Below are positions 18,609 to 25,402 of a stretch of 64,000 bases of DNA, piece by piece. The DNA lies in the NCBI RefSeq assembly GCF_028622115.1, contig NZ_CP097263.1:7936001-8000000 (forward strand). Reading direction: 5' to 3'. The stretch comes from Kutzneria chonburiensis. Its GTDB lineage: Bacteria; Actinomycetota; Actinomycetes; Mycobacteriales; Pseudonocardiaceae. The position numbers and the translations under genes are program-made. A model generated the notes under the pieces. It did no database searches and had not been told where the DNA came from. It saw nothing but the letters and a program-made list of their open reading frames with translations. Position 1 is the first letter of the stretch. Each line of letters begins with the position of its first letter.

Positions 18609-19493
18609 ATGACCAACCCTGATGTCACCGTGCTGTCGCTGGGCGCGGGCGTGCAGTCGTCCGCCCTGGCGCTGCTGGCGTGCGAGGGGCAGCTGCCCAA
18701 GCCCGACGCCGCCATCTTCGCGGACACCCGCTGGGAACCCCGCGCGGTGTACGAGCACCTCGACCGCCTGGCCGTCGCGCTGGACCGCGCCGGCATCCCG
18801 CTGTACCGGGTGTCGTGGGGCGACCTGCGCGCCGACACGATGGACGAGACCAAGTACCTGCGGCTGCCGGCCTTCGTCAAAGGCCGCGACGGGCGCGCGG
18901 CGATGCTGCGCCGGCAGTGCACCGAGCGGTACAAGGTCGAGCCGGTCAAGCGCCAGATACGGCTGTTGCTGGGCGCGAAGCGCTCCCGCACCGGGGCCAT
19001 CCTGTCCCCGCCCGCTGGGCGCACCGCCGTGCAGTGGATCGGCTTCAGCACCGACGAGATCGGCCGGGTCAGCAACCACCACGGCACGCCCTACCTGACG
19101 TCCCGGTACCCGCTGCTGGACCTGGGCTGGTCCCGGCAGGACTGCGAACGCTGGCTGACCAGCAAGGGCTGGACGGTGGCGAAGTCGGCGTGCATCGGCT
19201 GCCCGTTCCACGGCAACCGGACGTGGCGCGAGCTGCGCGACCAGCACCCCGCCGAGTGGGCCGACGCCGTCGCTTTCGACCACGCCCTACGGGCACGCAC
19301 GTTCGTCGGACCCATCCAGCAGCCGTACCTCCACCGGTCGCTGCTGCCGCTGGACGAGGCCCCTATCGACAAGGTCACGGCCGCCGAGTTGCAAGAGCGG
19401 CAGCTGAGCCTGGCCGATGTCGAGCTGGAGGAGAACGGCCCGGCCGACGGCTGCTCGCCCTACGGCTGCCGCTCTGGCGACTCCGTCGATTGA
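18609..19493 (+). CDS. PAPS-reductase-like PP-loop ATPase (phage cargo)
   Basis: A 294-residue protein starting with VTVLSLGAGVQSSALALLAC. The LGAGVQSS segment is the SGGxxS-type PP-loop used by PAPS reductases, tRNA thiolases and DndC-like enzymes to bind the alpha-phosphate of ATP. Cysteines occur as CTERYK, CIGCPF and a CSPYGC end, suggesting a metal or Fe-S site. Many tailed phages and prophages carry such genes after the lysis module. The substrate is unknown; phage DNA or tRNA modification is as likely as sulfate reduction. Its 3' end overlaps the convergent pentapeptide gene by 34 bp. Confidence 0.85.
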   Translation: MTNPDVTVLSLGAGVQSSALALLACEGQLPKPDAAIFADTRWEPRAVYEHLDRLAVALDRAGIPLYRVSWGDLRADTMDETKYLRLPAFVKGRDGRAAMLRRQCTERYKVEPVKRQIRLLLGAKRSRTGAILSPPAGRTAVQWIGFSTDEIGRVSNHHGTPYLTSRYPLLDLGWSRQDCERWLTSKGWTVAKSACIGCPFHGNRTWRELRDQHPAEWADAVAFDHALRARTFVGPIQQPYLHRSLLPLDEAPIDKVTAAELQERQLSLADVELEENGPADGCSPYGCRSGDSVD

Positions 19494-20773
19494 ATCTCTT
19501 CAGCTACCTCCTTACTACGAACAAATCGAATAATTCGCTTTTCTTCACCTTCCACGGATGTTGTCGCCGCCTCCAGCGCCCACCCGCCGGGCAAATATAT
19601 TTCACCCGGAAAGAGCATGCTAATTCTGGCGTCACTAAAGTCTGGCATGTCACGAAACTTTGCGGCATAAAATTTTGGGGGACCCTCAAACGTGGCGTTG
19701 CGAAACAGGCTCGCTCCGGCAAATATGGCACCTTCGAAGCCGGCGACCAAGGTAACCGTTATTTCAGCAAAAGAAACATCCTTCTCGAAAGTCGCCATAT
19801 CAAATCTGGCGTTCAAGCCAAAGGTGGCACCTTCGAATATCGCCACGTCCGCAAATCTGGCTCCGCCAAACGTTGTGTAGCCACGAAACTGAACACCGTA
19901 CAGGTAGACTGGGGCTAGAAATTGCGCCTTCTCAAAGGTTGCCTCATTTGCAATCCAAGCCCCGCGCAGCTCTGTCGACCGCCCTTTAAATACTGCGCGG
20001 TCGAAGTTGACGGTCTTTAGTCGGGCATTATGCAGGTTGAAGTCAATCAGTGTCGCTCCAGACAGGTCCAACTCAAGCCAATCCCAGTACTTGGGGTTCG
20101 GTTCACGGTCAAGATTAAGGATGTGCATACTTGCCCGTACATGGTCGTATAGTATTCGCTGGGCGGCCTGCCGCACGTGATGTTCTTGATCGAAATTATC
20201 CTGAATTGCCCGCCATTCGGACTTGGAAAACCCCTCTGCCTCCGGCAGCTCGTAACGCATTCGAAGGTATGCGCATATAACGTTTACCACCGTCTGTCGT
20301 AGATGCCGGTGGTCTGCACCGAGACGCTCAAGCGCGTATAGCCCGCCCAGTCGCACCGCGGCCTTGTCTGAGCCTAGTTGCTCGACCGCGCGGCCGTACA
20401 ATTCGGTAATTCGTCGTTCTGTCGCATCTCGCTCGGTGGCCACCTGGGCGGCATAGCGATCCTCAGAGTCACGCTCCGCTGCGCGTTGGCGACGTACACC
20501 GAGCCACAATGCGAACATTGCGCCGAGTCCGCCAGCTACGGTGAGACCGATCTTTACCGCATCGAAACGCTCAGAAGCGTGCTCTGCGTCCGTAAGGTGC
20601 TCAAAGTTGTCTAGCTCCAACCACAGTCCACCGGTAATCGCAATAGCGATGAGCAGTGCGACGCCGATCGAGACCGGAACGAGGTCCCGCCGCATCGGCG
20701 CTAGATGACTTCGACTCTGCGTCGCCGGCGCCGCTGACGAGTCCTTGGTGGAGTCGGATGCTGCCATGCCCAC
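19460..20773 (-). CDS. Membrane-anchored pentapeptide-repeat protein
   Basis: A 437-residue protein. Two hydrophobic helices at about residues 33-52 and 75-92 are followed by a charged coiled-coil region (ERDSEDRYAAQVATERDAT), a conserved ELYGRAVEQLGSDK motif and then pentapeptide-like repeats at about 240-390 (ATLIDFNLHNARLKTVNF, ATFEKAQF and others). The right-handed beta helix would face the cytoplasm or envelope. The gene is clearly less GC-rich than its neighbours, with several TTA, ATA and AAA codons, which points to separate acquisition. Position behind the lysis genes and opposite orientation suggest a lysogenic cargo gene, perhaps superinfection exclusion; that function is inferred. 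Confidence 0.85.
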   Translation of the reverse strand: MGMAASDSTKDSSAAPATQSRSHLAPMRRDLVPVSIGVALLIAIAITGGLWLELDNFEHLTDAEHASERFDAVKIGLTVAGGLGAMFALWLGVRRQRAAERDSEDRYAAQVATERDATERRITELYGRAVEQLGSDKAAVRLGGLYALERLGADHRHLRQTVVNVICAYLRMRYELPEAEGFSKSEWRAIQDNFDQEHHVRQAAQRILYDHVRASMHILNLDREPNPKYWDWLELDLSGATLIDFNLHNARLKTVNFDRAVFKGRSTELRGAWIANEATFEKAQFLAPVYLYGVQFRGYTTFGGARFADVAIFEGATFGLNARFDMATFEKDVSFAEITVTLVAGFEGAIFAGASLFRNATFEGPPKFYAAKFRDMPDFSDARISMLFPGEIYLPGGWALEAATTSVEGEEKRIIRFVRSKEVAEEIQSTESPERQP

Positions 20774-20836
20774 ATGGTCGCAGGAGACGCTCCGCGTGCT
20801 ACGTCATCTGACACACACGGTCTTGGCCGAGCTGTG

Positions 20837-21337
20837 TCAGTCGGTGATCAGATGGAAGCCGGCGAACTCCGGCATGTCCGGCGTCAACCAGTCCGGCAGC
20901 TGCCGCACCTCGAAGCCCCACGGCTGCCACTGCACGCTGGTGGGCTGAGCGCCCGTCACAATGTGTTCGGCCATCGCGCGCTTGGCCTCGGCCGGCGGCA
21001 GGTAGGACGACCGCGGCCAGTACATCGGCGGGTCGTTGTCCCCGTTGTCCACCAGCAGCGGCGCATCCTCGAACGGCTGGGGGTTCAGGCTGCGTTCGGC
21101 CGTGCCGGTCCACGACAAGGCCACGTAGCCGGTCGCCGGAGCCACCATGAACTCCACCCCGTCCGGGGCGTCGGGCCGTCCAAGGACACCGTGGTTCCAC
21201 CGCTCCGGGTCCTCGTCGGGCGTGCACAGCACGGTCAGCAAGTCCGCGACCTCGGCCGGGCTGGGATCATGGAGCACCCAATCGCCGCTGCGGTAGTAAC
21301 GCCGCCCGACGTTTCGCAATACCTCAATGTCCGCCAT
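20837..21337 (-). CDS. Imm1-family immunity protein
   Basis: A 166-residue acidic protein starting at the ATG at 21337, two bases after the stop of the deaminase gene on the same strand. The central VEFMVAPATGYVALSWTG strand pair and the SYLPPAEAKRAMAEHI-TG-P-V-W region match the pattern of Imm1 immunity proteins, which are found next to polymorphic toxin genes and often next to deaminase toxins. It should bind and block the upstream toxin. Assignment is by pattern memory and context; an HMM hit to Imm1 would confirm it. Confidence 0.78.
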   Translation of the reverse strand: MADIEVLRNVGRRYYRSGDWVLHDPSPAEVADLLTVLCTPDEDPERWNHGVLGRPDAPDGVEFMVAPATGYVALSWTGTAERSLNPQPFEDAPLLVDNGDNDPPMYWPRSSYLPPAEAKRAMAEHIVTGAQPTSVQWQPWGFEVRQLPDWLTPDMPEFAGFHLITD

Positions 21338-21339
21338 CC

Positions 21340-22181
21340 TCAGCCCTTCTTCCCGCGGCCCCTGATCACGAGCGGTTTCGCCACGCCACGCCGCCACACC
21401 CGCATCCGGTACCCGGCGGGCAGGATAGCCGCGGCGGCCTGTGCGCACCCGGGCGGCTTCCGTCGGTTGCCCGGCGCGTAGTCGTCGCCGCAGACGAAGT
21501 CCCTGTTGGTCACCACGTCCACGTCCTTCTTGCCGTTGGCCGCCGCCCACACCGCCGCCTTCGTCTCCGCGTGGCTGGCAGCGTCCCGCATCGCCGTACG
21601 CTCCGCGCTGTCGGTGACGGCGTTCCCGGACGTGCCGACCTCGCCGTTGGCAATCATGCGTTCGATCACCTGCCTGGCGGCGGCAGTTAGCGCCGGGTCG
21701 ACGCCGCTGTTGACCTGCCAGTCCGCCCCAGCCGCGTCGAACACCAGCGCCTCGGTGGGGCGGCCGTCTTTCCATTCCGTGAGCTGCGCGCCAACCCGGG
21801 CAGCCCATCCATGATCACGCTGTTCCGGGGCGGCGCCGGGGAGTTGGCCGGGTGTGCCCTGCCCTCGATCGGGGCGCGTGCGGCCCGCGCGCCCGGCGGC
21901 ACGGTGGTGCCGTCCGGGTTGATCAGCGACCCCACGATGGTGCTCACCTTGCCGAGGATGGCGTGCAGCGCGTCGTCCACCTCGCCGGCCTTGCTGATGG
22001 CCATGGCCATGTACTCGGTGGCTTCTCGGGCGTCCTGGTCGTGGCTGCCGGCCGTCGCTTCGGTCAGTCCCGTGTAGGCGTTTCTGAACGCCGTCTCCGC
22101 CTCGCCGGTGGCGCGGCCGGCGCGCTCGACAGCACCGGCCACTTCGCCCAGCGCGAACAGCACCTCGCCCACGTTCGCCAC
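21340..22181 (-). CDS. DddA/SCP1.201-like deaminase toxin (frame broken by one indel)
   Basis: A GTG start at 22181 gives a helical N-terminal domain (residues 1 to about 90, MANVGEVLFALGEVAGAV) like the leaders of actinobacterial deaminase toxins. At 21798-21800, a short G run, the frame shifts; one added base restores MDGLPRVGAQLTEW and a 280-residue protein. The C-terminal half is a cytidine-deaminase-type toxin domain with HAETK (H204, E206), then C231 and C246, and a late AILPAGYRMRV strand. H and the two Cys would hold zinc, and the Glu would be catalytic. Such enzymes deaminate cytosine in DNA or RNA. The Imm1 gene follows by 2 bp. Confidence 0.78.
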
Positions 22182-22241
22182 AGCTGCCCCCAGTCACCGA
22201 CGCACGGGCATCGTAAGCGGTCCGAACAGCGTGCACACGAC

Positions 22242-22276
22242 GCCGCCCCCACGTCCACAAGGAACGTGGGGGCGGC
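22242..22276 (-). terminator. Strong hairpin between the small-gene operon and the toxin gene
   Basis: A perfect 13-bp stem (GCCGCCCCCACGT at 22242-22254 and ACGTGGGGGCGGC at 22264-22276) with a 9-nt loop. It lies just after the 22286-22411 gene on the minus strand and just before the toxin. There is no T-run, but actinomycete terminators often lack one. It would separate the toxin-immunity pair from the upstream operon. Confidence 0.6.
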
Positions 22277-22285
22277 GGCATCGTC

Positions 22286-22411
22286 CTACTCGTAGATCGG
22301 TCGGAGGTCGTGGTCGCACTTGTCGCAGTGAATCCACTTCCGGTCCATCGGGTCGTAGGCGGTGGTTAGCCAGTCCTCCGGGTGGTCACAGTCGGGTCCG
22401 TCCTTGGCCAC
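22286..22411 (-). CDS. Tiny cysteine/histidine-rich protein
   Basis: A 41-residue protein with a GTG start at 22411, 3 bp after the stop of the next small gene. The sequence has C-D-H at residues 8-10 and a WIHCDKCDH motif, giving a probable zinc-binding knuckle, plus a DRKW stretch. Very small zinc-ribbon proteins are frequent in phage and integrative element operons. Function unknown. No promoter of its own is visible, so it should be co-transcribed with the upstream genes. Confidence 0.6.
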   Translation of the reverse strand: MAKDGPDCDHPEDWLTTAYDPMDRKWIHCDKCDHDLRPIYE

Positions 22412-22414
22412 TGC

Positions 22415-22588
22415 TCACCGCTCGTGAAAGATGACGGTCTCCGGATGCTTCCCGGTCCCGTCGCAAATCTGGCAGACCCCGCCACTGCACGCTCCGCACG
22501 CCTTCGGGTCGTGGGGTGTGCCGTTGCCGCAACATGAGCACGTGTCCCCCTTGTTGGCGACGACGTCGCCCTCTCTCCACCAGGTCAC
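22415..22588 (-). CDS. Small DnaJ-type zinc-ribbon protein
   Basis: A 57-residue protein starting at GTG 22588. It contains seven cysteines in C-x-C-C-G-N-G, C-G-A-C and C-x2-C-x-G-x-G patterns, like half of a DnaJ-type zinc finger (CXXCXGXG). Its stop is 3 bp before the next start. It may bind zinc and assist a partner protein or RNA. No specific role is known. Part of the tight minus-strand operon from 25311 down to 22286. Confidence 0.62.
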   Translation of the reverse strand: MTWWREGDVVANKGDTCSCCGNGTPHDPKACGACSGGVCQICDGTGKHPETVIFHER

Positions 22589-22622
22589 AGTCTTGTCTTT
22601 CGGTCTGGGTGGCTTGTCTGGC

Positions 22623-22952
22623 CTACGTGGATAGTCCGCCTAGCTTGCGGTGTGGATGCTTCTCCGCGAGCTCCTCACATTGGGCGTAGTAGACGTCCAT
22701 GATCTTGGCGATTGCTTCCGGCGGCAGTGATGTGCGCGAGTCGCACACCGGAGCACCATCCCCAAATTCCCCGTATGCATCGCCCGGCTCCCACACCAGG
22801 ATGCTGATGGGAACGAGCCCGTCACCGCCTTCGGCGGCGAGCCGTTGAACCAGCTCGTTGTGATGGTTGCGCATGTTTTCGGCCTGCCGCCCCTCAAGCT
22901 CTTGGATGTACGCGGGGTACTCGGGCGAATCCCACTCGCGTGGGGTTGGCAT
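22623..22952 (-). CDS. Hypothetical protein of the accessory operon
   Basis: A 109-residue protein. I prefer the ATG at 22952 because GAAAGGG sits about 11 bp upstream; a longer form from 23018 would overlap the previous gene. The sequence has a short Pro-rich start, a helical EGRQAENMRNHHNELVQRLAAE stretch (trim shown below 20 in domain terms: residues 18-38), and a C-terminal helical end. No domain is recognised and no membrane segment is present. Confidence 0.65.
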   Translation of the reverse strand: MPTPREWDSPEYPAYIQELEGRQAENMRNHHNELVQRLAAEGGDGLVPISILVWEPGDAYGEFGDGAPVCDSRTSLPPEAIAKIMDVYYAQCEELAEKHPHRKLGGLST

Positions 22953-23014
22953 GGCGGTGGCCCTTTCGCTGGTTGGGTTGGTGTTGCGCGTAACCGGCAG
23001 CGCGGGGGCGCTGC

Positions 23015-23461
23015 TCACTTCGCGCGCCTCTGGCTATCGGGGATCGTCCGCTTCTCGCCGCCCTCAAGGACGGTCCACCGATCGCTGTTGCCGTCCCTCG
23101 TCCGGCGCAGGAAACCGCCACGCTCCAAGGCGTTCGCGCACGCCAGCACGTGAGTTACCGTGTTCAGCCCCGGCGGCGGGCCGGATAGGTGGTCTGGCCG
23201 CGTCCACAGGTTGACCATCTGGACAAGGTCAACCCTGCCGACTGCGCCGTCGGCCACCTTGCACAAGATCGTGTAGAGATCGTAAGTCCCTTCCGGGTAT
23301 GACGAATCGCTTAGCTCGCTTGATATCCACGCTGGGATCGAACACAAGAGGCTGTGCTGCATCGCTGCACCCTCGGTCGGTTCGACATACGGTGTCCAGT
23401 CGATGATCATGCGGGTCCCTGCGGTCGACGTGACTGGTTGTGGGGCCGGTGCGGCGTTCAC
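23015..23461 (-). CDS. Hypothetical protein, possible winged-helix C-terminus
   Basis: A 148-residue protein whose GTG start overlaps the upstream stop (GTGA), so it is translationally coupled. Residues about 95-140 (VTHVLACANALERGGFLRR) look like a helix-turn-helix followed by a basic wing (TRDGNSDRWTVLE), which could bind DNA. The N-terminal half is not recognised. It could be a small regulator of the element, but no relative is known to me. Confidence 0.65.
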   Translation of the reverse strand: MNAAPAPQPVTSTAGTRMIIDWTPYVEPTEGAAMQHSLLCSIPAWISSELSDSSYPEGTYDLYTILCKVADGAVGRVDLVQMVNLWTRPDHLSGPPPGLNTVTHVLACANALERGGFLRRTRDGNSDRWTVLEGGEKRTIPDSQRRAK

Positions 23462-23955
23462 ACGCTGGGCAGCACGCCCACCGGCCTGCCTCGTCGCCGC
23501 CGGTTGCTGAGGTTTCCCTTGACCTCCACCGGATCCCTGGTCGACATGCTGCGCCTCAGGTACTCCCCGACGCCCTCACGGTCAGAGCGCAGCTTGGTCA
23601 GCGCCTCGTTCACCATGGCCTCCAGCTCCTCCGGGCTACGCCGCTCCAGCACGGTGTCCAAGTGGGATGGTCGGCGCTTCTCCTTTGTGTCGTGTACGTC
23701 GTCGACCATGACGGCGGCCAGGTGCGCGGTGATGGCGGTGACGCTGTGCTGGGCGCACTGCCACTCCAGCGGCACCTCCACTTCGACGTTGTCGTGCAGA
23801 CGAATGGTGAACTCGTGCGCTTTGCCGCTGCGACCGCCCTCGCACATGTAGGTCACGACCTGCGACGGCTGGCGGTCCATGTATCTGCTGATGTCGTACT
23901 CGCGCAGGTGTGGGACGTTGTCCTGCACCTGTGTGGCTGTTGCCATGCGCGCCAA
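23458..23955 (-). CDS. Hypothetical protein of the accessory operon
   Basis: A 165-residue soluble protein with a beta-rich first half (VVTYMCEGGRSGKAHEF, VEVEVPLEWQCAQHSV) and a charged helical C-terminus ending in a basic NRRRRGRP stretch, which may bind nucleic acid. It overlaps the next gene by 4 bp. I recognise no family. Its composition matches its neighbours. Confidence 0.65.
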   Translation of the reverse strand: MARMATATQVQDNVPHLREYDISRYMDRQPSQVVTYMCEGGRSGKAHEFTIRLHDNVEVEVPLEWQCAQHSVTAITAHLAAVMVDDVHDTKEKRRPSHLDTVLERRSPEELEAMVNEALTKLRSDREGVGEYLRRSMSTRDPVEVKGNLSNRRRRGRPVGVLPSV

Positions 23956-23970
23956 AGGATTCCTCCCCAG

Positions 23971-24489
23971 TCATGTGGATTGTGCTAGTTCCCGGGCCAG
24001 GATGTTCATGGTCCAGCACTCGCTACAAGGTGCACCGTCCATAGTGGTAACTCGTTCGATTTCGCCTGGTGCAAAAGGAATCCCGCACAGCGACACCATG
24101 CGCGACGGCGAGGCCGACTCCAGCGTCAATGGGACGGTGTGGATGGTCCGCAGGCTCTCGTCCTCGCCGTCCAGCTGATCGGCCTTGAGGCGGACGTAGA
24201 TCAGGGGCCGCAGGTCGTCCTTGGCCGGCACAGGAAGGGCTTGCGGCAACGCGCCGTTCATTCGCGCGTACTCGGCGGGATCTGCCTCCGCACGTTCGCA
24301 GTCAGGGCACCGCTCGGCTTGCGGCCCAACGTCGCCGTCGGTCATGACGTAGACAATCCGGCCGCACAGGCAGTCGTAGAAGTCGGCCGATAGTTCGCCG
24401 TCGCCTGCGATGCGTACGGCGTGCGACTTCGCGGCCTCGTTCGCCGGGGCCAAGACCACTGACGTGGCCCATCGATACTCGGGCAGCAC
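23971..24489 (-). CDS. Hypothetical protein with CxxC motifs
   Basis: A 172-residue protein. Cysteines at CLCG and CPDCE in the first half, and CSEC near the C-terminus, suggest at least one zinc site. It sits between two other small genes on the same strand, with gaps of 15 and 2 bp. Similar Cys-rich proteins accompany the plasmid-transfer and integrative elements of actinomycetes, but I cannot assign a function. Confidence 0.62.
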   Translation of the reverse strand: MLPEYRWATSVVLAPANEAAKSHAVRIAGDGELSADFYDCLCGRIVYVMTDGDVGPQAERCPDCERAEADPAEYARMNGALPQALPVPAKDDLRPLIYVRLKADQLDGEDESLRTIHTVPLTLESASPSRMVSLCGIPFAPGEIERVTTMDGAPCSECWTMNILARELAQST

Positions 24490-24491
24490 AG

Positions 24492-25046
24492 TCAGTCCTT
24501 AATCGTTGGTACGCCGGGGGCGCACGGGTCCGCCGTCATCACGTGCGCCCCCGGCGTGGTCTGGGTGCCGCCCCGGCCGTGAGCTGCGCGCGCACAGGTA
24601 CGCGGCTTCATACGCGCCGAGCGACGCGCCGGGGCGGCGTCCACGATGGCGTCCGTCCTAGGTTTCGGAACTGCCACAGCGGACTGACCGGACGTCGACC
24701 CCTCGGGGGGCTTGGGAGCCACAACGACGTCCGGGGTTTGCGCCTGGTCGCCCTGTACGGGAGAGCACGCCGCCGCCACGCCGTGCGGCGGCTGGGCGAC
24801 CAGGCCGGAACGGACGCACGCGCGACCGAGACGCGCAGCGTGCGGCCGGAGGTATTGGCGGGCGCGGCGGAGCTGCTGGCGCAGGACGCGCCAGCAATGC
24901 GCCACATATGCCCGCTTGTCGCCGGGCCGGTGCGCGGCCGGGCAGTGCACCCGGACCCACACGAAGCCGGCCAGGCCGATGCAGAGCGCGCCCGCGGCAC
25001 CGACGGCCAGGACGGTGATGAACGGGGACACGGCCTCATCGGGCAT
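24492..25046 (-). CDS. Membrane protein with basic cytoplasmic region
   Basis: A 184-residue protein. One hydrophobic helix at about 9-31 (FITVLAVGAAGALCIGLAGF) is followed by an arginine-rich stretch (QLRRARQYLRPHAARLGRA) and a Pro/Ala-rich low-complexity tail. Its start overlaps the end of the preceding gene. The frame has typical high-GC third positions, but with a low-complexity tail the true C-terminus is uncertain. No family recognised; spread proteins of integrative elements (Spd) have similar topology. Confidence 0.55.
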   Translation of the reverse strand: MPDEAVSPFITVLAVGAAGALCIGLAGFVWVRVHCPAAHRPGDKRAYVAHCWRVLRQQLRRARQYLRPHAARLGRACVRSGLVAQPPHGVAAACSPVQGDQAQTPDVVVAPKPPEGSTSGQSAVAVPKPRTDAIVDAAPARRSARMKPRTCARAAHGRGGTQTTPGAHVMTADPCAPGVPTIKD

Positions 25047-25311
25047 GGCGTGCCCCAGGCCGCTCGGGCGCAGGCTGTTGCCCTGGCTGCTCGGCGGACT
25101 CGTCCAGCAGTTCGTCCACGCGCGGGCTGACTGCGCGGAGCTTCTTGATCACCGCGACGATGCCCAGGCCGGCGACATAGACGACGGGCGCGGCGAGGCC
25201 AACCCCTATAACGAGGGAGACAGCGTCCCGGCCCGCATTGGAGTATTGATCAACCGCAGCCGACAGGACGCCGGTGAGGTTGATCAAGCCGGCCATCGTC
25301 GCCCCTTGCAT
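25036..25311 (-). CDS. Small membrane protein, first gene of the accessory operon
   Basis: A 91-residue protein with a hydrophobic segment at about 30-53 (AVSLVIGVGLAAPVVYVAGL) and a basic then acidic C-terminal half. An alternative start is ATG 25296. It overlaps the next gene by 11 bp. Upstream lies a region with two palindromes that may control the operon. Size and topology resemble small transfer-associated proteins of actinomycete mobile elements, but this is inference. Confidence 0.6.
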   Translation of the reverse strand: MQGATMAGLINLTGVLSAAVDQYSNAGRDAVSLVIGVGLAAPVVYVAGLGIVAVIKKLRAVSPRVDELLDESAEQPGQQPAPERPGARHAR

Positions 25312-25351
25312 CGTCGCTGGTCAGTGGTACTGCTGCGACGAAGCTAGGGTC

Positions 25352-25381
25352 GTTACTAGCGAGTAACCCGGACTGTCAGTC
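25352..25381 (-). promoter_or_regulatory. Two palindromes upstream of the accessory operon (candidate operators)
   Basis: GTTACTAGCGAGTAAC at 25352-25367 has perfect 6-bp arms, and GACTGTCAGTC at 25371-25381 has perfect 5-bp arms. Both lie 40-70 bp before the start of the small membrane protein gene and after the XRE gene stop. This is the natural promoter zone of the minus-strand operon. The XRE regulator encoded just upstream is the likely ligand, but that is inferred. Confidence 0.45.
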
Positions 25382-25402
25382 TGGGTAGACGGCCAGTACG
25401 GT

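Noticed and set aside
20800-21500. Plus-strand frame of 235 residues from about 20774
   Set aside because: It is opposite the immunity and toxin genes, which have good start spacing and family patterns; the plus-strand reading is Arg/Gly/Pro-rich noise.
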